The notes under the pieces were generated by a model, which was not told the DNA's origin, searched no databases, and saw only the letters and a program-made list of their open reading frames with translations. From Aestuariibius violaceus (GTDB lineage Bacteria > Pseudomonadota > Alphaproteobacteria > Rhodobacterales > Rhodobacteraceae), in the NCBI RefSeq assembly GCF_040779325.2, contig NZ_JBFONT020000022.1:1-12988 (forward strand): a DNA stretch of 12,988 bases, in the 5' to 3' direction. Made by a program: the position numbers and the translations under genes. Positions 1-6,395 of the stretch are shown piece after piece (position 1 is the first letter of the stretch; every line of letters starts with the position of its first letter).

Positions 1-190
1 GTTGCGCGGTGTGAGCCCCAGCCAGGCGGCAAACTCCCGTCCGCTTCGGAGCTGGTGGCCTGAGCCAATCGTCGCCGCAACAGCCGACATTGTGACCGGT
101 CCAACGCCCGGAATGGTCTGCAGAAGCTGCGCCTGTCGGCTCAGGCGGGCCTGGAGGCGCAGGATCCAGGCCAACGGTCGCAACTTTCAT
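1..190 (-). pseudogene. IS110-family transposase relic (N-terminus joined to C-terminus, frameshifted)
   Basis: On the minus strand an ATG at 190-188, preceded by AGGAG and the block GGAGCCACC, opens with MKVATVGLD, the usual start of an IS110-type DEDD transposase up to its first catalytic Asp. Right after GLD the reading changes. From about 165 down to 1 a different frame reads LQTIPGVGPVTMSAVAAT and then SGREFAAWLGLTPRN, which is the C-terminal Transposase_20 domain with its helix-hairpin-helix-like PGVGPV motif. Most of the gene, including the middle of the catalytic domain, has therefore been deleted, and the two ends are joined out of frame. The gene also runs off the window edge. It cannot encode a working transposase. 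It belongs to the same family as the partial gene at 12861-12988 but is not the same copy, since the protein starts differ. Confidence 0.85.
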
Positions 191-280
191 GGGGTGGCTC
201 CTCTCAACCGCAGATTACGACACCTGCACAATGCCGCATCGCGACGCCGGGGGCGCGAGACTTCCACCCAATCTGGTTCA
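191..280 (-). mobile_element. 5' noncoding end of the IS110-family relic
   Basis: Read on the minus strand, this stretch carries GTGCAGGTGTC (229-219), CTGC and AGGAGCCACCC just before the relic's start codon. The same three blocks, GTGCAGTTGTC, CTGC and AGGAGCCACCC, occur in the same order upstream of the IS110 gene at 12861. The noncoding leader is therefore conserved between the two elements and belongs to the IS. A possible pairing partner, GGGTGG, lies at 279-274 on the minus strand. The outer end of the element is not clear. In 281-362 I see no gene and no convincing promoter. Confidence 0.6.
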
Positions 281-362
281 GCTGGCTGCAATAGACAGGA
301 AGCTCTGGTTCAGCTTAGCGTTGGATGCCACTATTGCCGCAAGCCTCTTTTCTCCGTTTGTA

Positions 363-387
363 TTGATTTTCCATTATGGAAAATCAA
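363..387. promoter_or_regulatory. Operator-like perfect inverted repeat before the dehydrogenase-regulator unit
   Basis: Two 12-bp arms, TTGATTTTCCAT and ATGGAAAATCAA, are perfectly complementary around a single central T. The site lies 34 bases before the ATG of the short-chain dehydrogenase, whose downstream partner is the XRE-cupin regulator. Its central 19 positions (366-384) match those at 1831-1849, before the TRAP operon, at 16 of 19 bases. The same two-fold symmetric core at two intergenic positions next to a DNA-binding regulator is what an autoregulated operator pair looks like. Assigning the regulator at 1171 as the binder is inference. Confidence 0.7.
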
Positions 388-421
388 CAGTGCCACCCAA
401 CGTTGATTGATGGAGAGCATC

Positions 422-1174
422 ATGCATCTCGATTTCACAAATCGCCATCTCGTGGTGACAGGTGCAGGCGGCGGTATGGGGCAGGAGATTGCCCTTTGCT
501 ACTTGCAGGCAGGTGGCTTGGTCACCGGGTTCGACGTCAAGCCGCCACCGGACGCACTTGCAGCGTATGGCGACCGGGTGTCGTTCTATCAGGTTGATAT
601 AACTGACGCAGCTAACGTCTCTGAGGCGATTGATGCAGCAGCGACCAACCGTGGCCGGCTGGATCATTTGGCGAACGTCGCAGGTGTCCTGTGGTTCGAC
701 CGCGACGGATCGGCGCTGGAGATGGACCTCGGGGTCTGGGACGAGGTGTTTGACATCAACCTCAAGGCGATGGTTCACACTGCACGCGCCGCAATCCGGC
801 ACATGCGCGCGACGGAGGGTGACCGGGCGATGGTCCACGTCTCGACGACCCAATGGTATCGCGGCGATCCCAAACCCCAGGACGCCTACGCCGCCTCCAA
901 GGCCGGGGTTTGTGCGTTGTCGAAATCGCTTGCGATGCAGCTTGCTGCGGAGGGCATCCGATCGAATGCGCTGGTGCCGGGTCTGACCCTGTCACCCTTG
1001 CAGGCGCGGTGGGACGACGAGGCCAAGCGCGCCTCGGCGGCAGCCGTTGCGCCACTGGGGCGGCTCGGGACGCCTGCGGACATGGCCGCTGCGACCCTCT
1101 TTTTGCTGTCGGACAGGGCATCCTATATCACTGGTGTAGAGCTAGTTGTGGATGGCGGCTTACTGATGCGGTGA
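422..1174 (+). CDS. Short-chain dehydrogenase/reductase (classical SDR), substrate unknown
   Basis: A 250-residue NAD(P)-dependent oxidoreductase with a Rossmann fold, expected in the cytosol. The cofactor loop is T13-G-A-G-G-G-M-G20. Asp38 at the end of strand beta-2 favours NAD over NADP. The sequence N85-V-A-G, Asn113 in FDIN, Y156-A-A-S-K160 and the C-terminal VVDGG follow the family order. At the catalytic Ser position the sequence reads S141-T-T143; spacing to Tyr156 puts Thr143 there, so either Thr replaces Ser or the loop is shifted by one or two residues. I chose ATG 422 because GGAG at 412-415 lies six bases upstream; in-frame TTG 407 and ATG 410 lack a comparable site. The stop overlaps the regulator's GTG start by four bases. 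It may oxidise a hydroxyl-bearing intermediate of the pathway in the downstream operon, but the sequence alone does not name the substrate. Confidence 0.9.
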   Translation: MHLDFTNRHLVVTGAGGGMGQEIALCYLQAGGLVTGFDVKPPPDALAAYGDRVSFYQVDITDAANVSEAIDAAATNRGRLDHLANVAGVLWFDRDGSALEMDLGVWDEVFDINLKAMVHTARAAIRHMRATEGDRAMVHVSTTQWYRGDPKPQDAYAASKAGVCALSKSLAMQLAAEGIRSNALVPGLTLSPLQARWDDEAKRASAAAVAPLGRLGTPADMAAATLFLLSDRASYITGVELVVDGGLLMR

Positions 1175-1785
1175 CACAGTTGGAAATCCGTGACGACGAT
1201 CTGCGCAACGCCGATGCTGCACGCGCCCGGGCCGAAGATGTGGCCGCCCGCATCCGCAACTTGCGTGTGGGTGCGGGGCTCACCCTGCGGGATGTCGGAG
1301 AGGCGACCGGTCTTTCGATTTCCCAAATCTCGAAGCTGGAGACTGGCCGCGCCCGCCTTACGGTTGACCTGGCATTGAGGCTTGCCGGCGCATTGCGTGT
1401 TCCTGCCAATGTCTTCTTTCTCGAGCAAGAGGCGCAAGATCTACCTGTGCGCCCGGTGTTGACCCGCGCCGGAGAGGCGCTTCGACATCGGTTGCAGGGC
1501 ATGGACTTCGAGGTGTTGTGCAGCGAAGTCCGGGAAAAGCATGCGCTCAACTGGCGCGTTACGGTGCATGGGAAGACCTTAGACGCGTGTGGTGGATTGC
1601 GCTGCCATGCGGGAGAAGAGTTCGTACACGTACTGTCGGGCCGGCTGACTTTGCATTTCGCTGCTGCGCCTTCTGTCACGCTTGGTCCAGGCGACAGCCT
1701 GGTCTTTCATGGCCCGTCAGCCCACGGTTATGCGGCGGGAGACGGGCCCGCAGTTGCGATCATGACAAACTCGGTTGCCCCGTAG
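1171..1785 (+). CDS. XRE-family transcriptional regulator with C-terminal cupin (PuuR-like)
   Basis: A 204-residue DNA-binding regulator. Residues about 27-83 form an XRE helix-turn-helix: the pair of helices around LTLRDVGEATGLSISQISKLE, then a turn and a stabilising helix ending VPANVFF. Residues about 140-196 form a small cupin barrel, with GEEFVHVLSGRLTLHF and LGPGDSLVFHGPSAHGY, which in this family binds a small ligand or metal. PuuR, which represses putrescine genes through gamma-glutamylation intermediates, has the same layout and nearly the same length. The GTG at 1171 overlaps the preceding TGA as GTGA, the same junction type as 2492. The reading frame stays open upstream to 853, but that part lies inside the dehydrogenase gene. 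The gene sits between two copies of a shared operator, so it probably controls itself and the TRAP operon. Whether it represses or activates is not visible. Confidence 0.88.
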   Translation: MTQLEIRDDDLRNADAARARAEDVAARIRNLRVGAGLTLRDVGEATGLSISQISKLETGRARLTVDLALRLAGALRVPANVFFLEQEAQDLPVRPVLTRAGEALRHRLQGMDFEVLCSEVREKHALNWRVTVHGKTLDACGGLRCHAGEEFVHVLSGRLTLHFAAAPSVTLGPGDSLVFHGPSAHGYAAGDGPAVAIMTNSVAP

Positions 1786-1829
1786 CGGACGTGACACCTC
1801 TGCATCCCAGCTATCAAGGGCGCGGGCGG

Positions 1830-1850
1830 AATTTTCCAAAATCGAAAATT
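1830..1850. promoter_or_regulatory. Second operator-like inverted repeat, before the TRAP operon
   Basis: Seven-base arms AATTTTC (1830-1836) and GAAAATT (1844-1850) flank a seven-base centre. The 19 bases from 1831 match 366-384 at 16 positions, and all three differences fall in the middle. It is a less perfect copy of the upstream palindrome. It lies about 18 bases before the candidate -35 element at 1868, in the 164-base gap between the regulator stop and the small TRAP permease. Confidence 0.65.
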
Positions 1851-1867
1851 ACGCTTGAGCGCGCGGC

Positions 1868-1895
1868 TTGGCTACGTTTACCATTTCTTTATGAT
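1868..1895 (+). promoter_or_regulatory. Candidate sigma-70-type promoter of the TRAP/catabolic operon
   Basis: TTGGCT at 1868-1873 and TATGAT at 1890-1895 are spaced by 16 bases. The -10 differs from consensus at one position and the -35 at two. It is the best pair in the gap between the regulator and the transporter and would start the transcript about 45-50 bases before the ATG at 1950. It is a pattern match only. Confidence 0.35.
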
Positions 1896-1949
1896 TGCGA
1901 GTGTTCCGCCAAATCACGCGAATACCTACGTTTCTGAGCGGGGCGCAAT

Positions 1950-2495
1950 ATGAAGTCACCTGCATCGGCATCCCGGTCTCGAACTGCCGCGATCGCCACA
2001 GGCTATGTCCGTATCGTCGACCGTATGTCAGACTACGTAGGCTACGTGGCGATGTATCTCATTTTCTTGATGATCGCCGTTTTGATCAGCGACGCCATCT
2101 CTGACAATGTATTCGATTACCCCATCCATTGGGGGGTAGAACTGACGCAGTTTGCACTTGCTGCCTATTACTTCATGGGCGGTGCAGTAACGCTGAAGAA
2201 CGACAGCCATGTGCGGATGGATCTCATCTATGATCGCCTCAGCGAGACGGGCAAGGCGTGGATGGACACGATCACGATCGGCTGTCTGATCTTCTATCTG
2301 GCGGTATTGCTCTTCGGCTCGGTCTCTTCTCTCACCTACGCCATCGAAACCGGCGAGCGGCGGTTTTCGATGTGGAATCCTTCGATGATCCCGATCAAAG
2401 TGCTCATGGTGGCGTGTATCGTGTTGATGTTGCTGCAGTCCTTCTCGCAACTGATTAAACATGTCGCGACGCTTCGCGGTGAGGCCATCGCGTGA
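1950..2495 (+). CDS. TRAP transporter small permease (DctQ family)
   Basis: A 181-residue inner-membrane protein with four predicted transmembrane helices at about residues 28-50, 61-81, 105-127 and 147-167. This is the DctQ topology of tripartite ATP-independent periplasmic transporters, which use a sodium or proton gradient. The loop S86-HVRMDLIYDRLS after helix 2 and the W142-NPSMIP segment before helix 4 are typical of the family. The N-terminal 25 residues are rich in Ser, Ala and Arg and may be longer than needed. It pairs with the large permease, whose GTG start overlaps this stop by four bases. It is the first gene after the second operator and the candidate promoter. The family does not reveal the substrate. 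Confidence 0.9.
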   Translation: MKSPASASRSRTAAIATGYVRIVDRMSDYVGYVAMYLIFLMIAVLISDAISDNVFDYPIHWGVELTQFALAAYYFMGGAVTLKNDSHVRMDLIYDRLSETGKAWMDTITIGCLIFYLAVLLFGSVSSLTYAIETGERRFSMWNPSMIPIKVLMVACIVLMLLQSFSQLIKHVATLRGEAIA

Positions 2496-3826
2496 GCTAC
2501 GAGTCCATTTCACTGCTGATGTTTACCTCAATGATGGTCCTGCTCGTGACAGGGCAGCGCGTGTTCGCGGCCATCGGCTTTGTAGCATCCGCCATGGTGC
2601 TGATGCTCTACGGGACAGGAGGGATCGAGATCCCCTTCAGCCAGGCTTTCAAGCTCTTCAACTGGTTCCCGATGCTCACTTTGCCCCTCTTCATCTATAT
2701 GGGGTACATCCTGAGCGAGAGCGGCATCGCCGAAGACCTCTACAAGATGCTCCACGTCTGGCTGGGCAATCTGCGGGGCGGGCTGGCGCTTGGGACGATC
2801 TTCCTGATGGTCATCATCTCGGCGATGAACGGGCTTTCGGTCGCGGGCATGGCGATTGGCGCGACGATCGCGCTGCCAGAGATGTTGCGCCGCGGCTACG
2901 ACAAAATCCTCATCACCGGTGTGGTACAGGGCGGTTCCTCCCTCGGTATTCTTGTTCCCCCCTCTGTCGTATTGGTGCTTTACGGTATGATCGCGCGCGA
3001 ACCTGTCAGTCAGTTGTGGCTAGCGGGCGTCTTGCCGGGGCTGCTGATGGCGGCCATGTTCGCCGTCTACATCTGGGTGCGGTGCTGGGCACAGCCCAAC
3101 CTGGCACCAGTACTGGACGATGCCGATCTGAAGATGCCATTGAGCGAAAAGTTGGCGCTGCTGCGGGCGGGCATCCTGCCTTTCCTGATCTTCTTCTTCA
3201 TGACCGGGCTTTTTGTCATGGGCTACACCTCCCTGGTGGAAAGCGCGGCCGTCGGGGCAACGGCGGCAACGCTCGCTGCACTGTTGAAGGGCAGACTCAA
3301 CGCGCGCGTGCTGCACGACACGGCCTCGAAGACGCTTGCCATATCCTGCATGTTCCTGTGGCTCATCCTGGCTGCACTGGCGTTCGGCGCCGTTTTTGAC
3401 GGGCTTGGCGCAGTACGCGCCATCGAAAGCCTTTTCATCACGCGATGGGACCTCGGACCCTGGCAGGTCATCATCATGATGCAGGTCAGTTTCATCCTGA
3501 TGGGGATGTTTCTCGATGACACAGCGATGCTGGTCATCGTGGCCCCGCTCTATGTGCCGCTGGTGGCAACGCTCGATCTCGGGTTCGACAACCAGCTTAT
3601 CTGGTTCGGGATCCTTTACACGATGACATGTCAGATCGCGTACATCACGCCGCCGTTTGGCTATAACCTGTTCCTGATGCGGTCGCTCGCCCCGCCCGAG
3701 ATCAGTTTGATCGATATCTACCGCTCCATCTGGCCGTTCGTGCTGATGATGGCGGCGACAATCGCCCTGGTGATGACGTTCCCGCAAATCGCAATGTGGC
3801 TGCCAGAGACGCTGAATGTGAGGTGA
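2492..3826 (+). CDS. TRAP transporter large permease (DctM family)
   Basis: A 444-residue, almost wholly hydrophobic inner-membrane protein with about a dozen membrane segments, the usual length of DctM. Visible family signatures are LPLFIYMGYIL near residue 64, GGLALGTIF near 95, SSLGILVPPSVVLVLYG near 149-165, which is the Pro-rich helical hairpin of the DctM transport core, and ITPPFGYNLFLM in the last quarter. It forms the transport channel together with the small permease. The start is GTG in a GTGA overlap with the previous gene, a sign of coupled translation. A 55-base gap separates it from the binding-protein gene. The gene is intact, with no frame disruption seen. Confidence 0.93.
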   Translation: MSYESISLLMFTSMMVLLVTGQRVFAAIGFVASAMVLMLYGTGGIEIPFSQAFKLFNWFPMLTLPLFIYMGYILSESGIAEDLYKMLHVWLGNLRGGLALGTIFLMVIISAMNGLSVAGMAIGATIALPEMLRRGYDKILITGVVQGGSSLGILVPPSVVLVLYGMIAREPVSQLWLAGVLPGLLMAAMFAVYIWVRCWAQPNLAPVLDDADLKMPLSEKLALLRAGILPFLIFFFMTGLFVMGYTSLVESAAVGATAATLAALLKGRLNARVLHDTASKTLAISCMFLWLILAALAFGAVFDGLGAVRAIESLFITRWDLGPWQVIIMMQVSFILMGMFLDDTAMLVIVAPLYVPLVATLDLGFDNQLIWFGILYTMTCQIAYITPPFGYNLFLMRSLAPPEISLIDIYRSIWPFVLMMAATIALVMTFPQIAMWLPETLNVR

Positions 3827-3881
3827 GGCACGAGCAGAATGCCCGTTAGAGGCACCCAAGTTCCAACAGAGGAGAACATGC

Positions 3882-4973
3882 ATGCCTGATCCAAACAAAA
3901 CCCTCTCGCCGTCGGAGAGGATCCTCTCGTCGCGCCGAGACTTCATGAAAAAGGCGGGCCTCGGCACCGCAGCGGCGGCGACCGGCGTGCTGGCTGCGCC
4001 CGCCGTCGTCAAGGCGCAGGCGCCGATCCGATGGCGGCTGCAGACGTATTCGGGCGCGCCGCTCGGGGCGCATGTGATCAAGCCACAGGTCGACGCGTTC
4101 AACGCCGCAGCCAACGGCGAGATGGAGATCGAGCTTTACTACGCGGACCAGCTGGTGCCGACGGGTGAGCTGTTCCGGGCGATGCAGAACGGCACCCTGG
4201 ATGCTGTGCAGTCGGATGAGGCGACGATGGCGTCGCCCGTCGATATCTCGGTCTTCGGCGGATACTTCCCATTTGCGACCCGCTACTCGCTCGATGTGGC
4301 CTCGATGTTCACCTATTGGGGCCTGGGCGATATCTGGAACGAGGCCTATTCCGAGGTGGAAAATGTCACCTGGCTGTCCTCAGGTGCGTGGGATCCGCTC
4401 CACGTCTTCACGGTGGACAAGCCGATCCGGTCGCTTGACGACATGCGGGGCCTGCGTGTGTTCGGCGTGCCGACCGCGGGACGCTTCCTCAGCCGCTACG
4501 GTTTGATCCCTGTCACAGTGCCGTGGGACGACGTCGAGGTGGCGATGCGAACCGGCGAACTTGACGGTGTGGCCTGGTGCGGCTTTACGGAAGCGTACGA
4601 AGTCGGCTGGGCGGATGTCTGCAGCTATGCGCTGACAAACTCTGTCACCGGCGCGTGGTTCGGCTCCTACTTCGCCAACACGGAAAGCTGGAACGCGGTG
4701 CCGCCGCATTTGCAGCAACTTTACCGCTCGACCATCGACCAGTCGCACTATTACCGCGCGGTGTGGTACTGGGGCGGCGAGGCTCTGTTGCGCACAACCG
4801 GCGAGAAGATGGAACTGACCTCGATCCCAGCCGAGGAATGGGCAACGGTTGTTTCTGATGCGTCTGAGTTCTGGGACGAGATCGCCGCGTCGTCAGAGCG
4901 GGCGGGCCGCGTTGTAGAGATCTTCAAGCAATACGCCGCCGCTCAGGAGGCCGCGGGTTACCCCTATCGCTGA
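3882..4973 (+). CDS. TRAP transporter periplasmic substrate-binding protein (DctP family), Tat-exported
   Basis: A 363-residue binding protein that delivers substrate to the TRAP permease. The N-terminus has a twin-arginine signal: S17-R-R-D-F-M-K23, an Ala/Gly/Val-rich stretch (about 25-43) and a cleavage site after A45-Q-A47. Export as a folded protein is therefore expected. The mature part has the DctP hallmarks VKPQV-like IKPQVDAF, ELFRAMQNGTLDAV, and RSLDDMRGLRVFG, where Arg192 is at the position that usually salt-bridges a substrate carboxylate. If that residue works as in other family members, the ligand or part of it is acidic. Start choice: ATG 3882 has GGAG at 3871-3874; the ATG at 3878 meets a stop at once. 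A strong hairpin follows the stop. The long reading frames opposite this gene are artefacts. Confidence 0.92.
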   Translation: MPDPNKTLSPSERILSSRRDFMKKAGLGTAAAATGVLAAPAVVKAQAPIRWRLQTYSGAPLGAHVIKPQVDAFNAAANGEMEIELYYADQLVPTGELFRAMQNGTLDAVQSDEATMASPVDISVFGGYFPFATRYSLDVASMFTYWGLGDIWNEAYSEVENVTWLSSGAWDPLHVFTVDKPIRSLDDMRGLRVFGVPTAGRFLSRYGLIPVTVPWDDVEVAMRTGELDGVAWCGFTEAYEVGWADVCSYALTNSVTGAWFGSYFANTESWNAVPPHLQQLYRSTIDQSHYYRAVWYWGGEALLRTTGEKMELTSIPAEEWATVVSDASEFWDEIAASSERAGRVVEIFKQYAAAQEAAGYPYR

Positions 4974-4980
4974 AACGACT

Positions 4981-5005
4981 GGGCCGCTGCGCGCTGCGGC
5001 GGCCC
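4981..5005 (+). other. Intercistronic hairpin between the binding protein and the GS-like gene
   Basis: GGGCCGCTGC (4981-4990) can pair with GCGGCGGCCC (4996-5005), nine Watson-Crick pairs and one G-T, around a five-base loop. No run of T follows, so it is not a standard intrinsic terminator. Hairpins after binding-protein genes often protect the upstream mRNA from 3' exonucleases, which would raise the binding protein over the downstream enzymes. That role here is inference. Confidence 0.6.
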
Positions 5006-5026
5006 GGGCAGAAATGGAAGACCGCC

Positions 5027-6391
5027 ATGCCCGCCAATCTCACCCTCGACCAGTTACGCGACGAGGTCGCCGCTGGCGCAATCGACACCGTGCTGACCTG
5101 CATCGTCGACATGCAGGGCCGCTTGATGGGAAAGCGGTTCCACGCCGCTCATTTCATCGAAAGCGCGCACGAGGAAACCCACGGTTGCGACTACCTGCTT
5201 GCGACCGATTTGGAGATGTTCACGGTACCTGGTTTCGCGGCTACAAGCTGGGAGAAGGGCTATGGCGACTATGTCCATAAGCCCGATCTGGCAACGCTGC
5301 GCAGGGTGCCTTGGTTGCCGGGCACCGCAATGGTGATGTGCGATGTCCTTGACCACCACCGCCACGACGACGTGGCGCACGCGCCGCGCAGCGTGTTGAA
5401 GCGCCAGATCGGCCGAGCCCGCGCGATGGGCTTTGAGCCGATGATGGCGACTGAGCTTGAGTTCTTCCTGTTCGAGCATGGTTTCGACGCGCTGCGCGAC
5501 GGGCGCTACGCCGACCTCCAACCGCTCGGCCGCTACAACGCCGACTACGCCATCCAACTCACCTCCAAGGAGGAGACTGTGATGCGCGCGATCCGAAATG
5601 GCCTCTACGGCGCGGGGGTGCCAGTCGAGAACACGAAGGGGGAAGCCGAGGCGGGACAGGAAGAGATCAATATCCGGTATTCCGACGCGCTCGATACCGC
5701 TGACATGCATGCGATCATTAAGACGGCCTGCAAGGAAATCGCGCATGAGCATGGCCGCGCCATCACCTTCATGGCGAAGTACGCCGACGGCCGCGCCGGC
5801 TCCTCCTCCCATATCCACCAGTCACTGTTGAAGGACGGCGCGCCGGCCTTCTTCGATCCCGGTGCCGAGAACGGGATGTCAGCGATCATGCGCGCCTATC
5901 TCGCCGGCCTGCTTCAGCACGCGGAAGCAACAACAACCTTTCTGGCGCCCTATGTGAATAGCTACAAACGCTTCTGCGAAGGCCTGTTTGCACCGACACG
6001 TGCCGTTTGGTCGACCGACAACCGGACCGCGGGCTTCCGCGTCTGCGCCCCTGCCACGAAGGCGGTGCGGGTCGAGTGCCGGATCGGCGGAGCGGATCTC
6101 AATCCCTACCTGGCGCTGGCGGCCCAGATCGCGGCCGGGCTGGACGGGATCGAGCGAGGGCTGGACCTGGAGGCGGAGATGCACGGTGACGTGTATCAGG
6201 CCGACGGAGCCCGAAAGATCCCGCCGACATTGCGCGCGGCCGCCGATGCGCTCGACAGCTCGAAAATGCTGCGGGAGGCGATGGGGGACGACGTGATCGA
6301 CCATTATGTGCATGCCGCACGCTGGGAGGTTGAGGCCGCCGACCGCGCCGTCACCGACTGGGACGTGATGCGCGGTTTCGAGAGGGCGTGA
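5027..6391 (+). CDS. Glutamine-synthetase-like gamma-glutamylamide synthetase (PuuA/GlnA3/GlnA4-type)
   Basis: A 454-residue cytosolic ATP-dependent ligase of the glutamine synthetase superfamily. The N-terminal beta-grasp domain covers about 15-110. The catalytic domain carries metal ligands in ATELEFFLF (Glu143, Glu145), GEAEAGQEEIN (Glu206-Glu213 region), SSHIHQSL (His262, His264), the substrate loop NSYKRF (311-316), Arg333 in NRTAGFRV and ECRIGGADLNPYLALA (Glu350, Arg352). It lacks the adenylylated Tyr loop of housekeeping GlnA, and its neighbours are not nitrogen-regulation genes. Instead it adjoins an aldehyde dehydrogenase and an alcohol dehydrogenase, the setting of enzymes that join glutamate to a primary amine. 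The amine (polyamine, ethanolamine, isopropylamine or another) cannot be read from the sequence. Start at ATG 5027 has a weak GGAAG six bases upstream. The next gene begins four bases after the stop. Confidence 0.9.
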   Translation: MPANLTLDQLRDEVAAGAIDTVLTCIVDMQGRLMGKRFHAAHFIESAHEETHGCDYLLATDLEMFTVPGFAATSWEKGYGDYVHKPDLATLRRVPWLPGTAMVMCDVLDHHRHDDVAHAPRSVLKRQIGRARAMGFEPMMATELEFFLFEHGFDALRDGRYADLQPLGRYNADYAIQLTSKEETVMRAIRNGLYGAGVPVENTKGEAEAGQEEINIRYSDALDTADMHAIIKTACKEIAHEHGRAITFMAKYADGRAGSSSHIHQSLLKDGAPAFFDPGAENGMSAIMRAYLAGLLQHAEATTTFLAPYVNSYKRFCEGLFAPTRAVWSTDNRTAGFRVCAPATKAVRVECRIGGADLNPYLALAAQIAAGLDGIERGLDLEAEMHGDVYQADGARKIPPTLRAAADALDSSKMLREAMGDDVIDHYVHAARWEVEAADRAVTDWDVMRGFERA

Positions 6392-6395
6392 CAGC

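Noticed and set aside
853..1170. Upstream extension of the regulator reading frame from 853
   Set aside because: It lies wholly inside the short-chain dehydrogenase gene in another frame and has no regulator-like sequence. The XRE domain begins after the GTG at 1171, which overlaps the preceding stop.
2461..3399. Plus-strand open frame overlapping the large permease gene
   Set aside because: Arg/His-rich composition typical of a shifted frame in GC-rich DNA; the DctM frame fits the family over its whole length.
3020..4114. Long minus-strand open frame (364 codons) opposite the TRAP genes
   Set aside because: It is rich in His, Arg, Gln and Asp with no domain pattern, and is the complement of two well-recognised genes on the plus strand.
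5027..6391. Housekeeping glutamine synthetase glnA
   Set aside because: The adenylylation loop is missing, the length and motifs are of the gamma-glutamylamide type, and the neighbours are dehydrogenases and a transporter.
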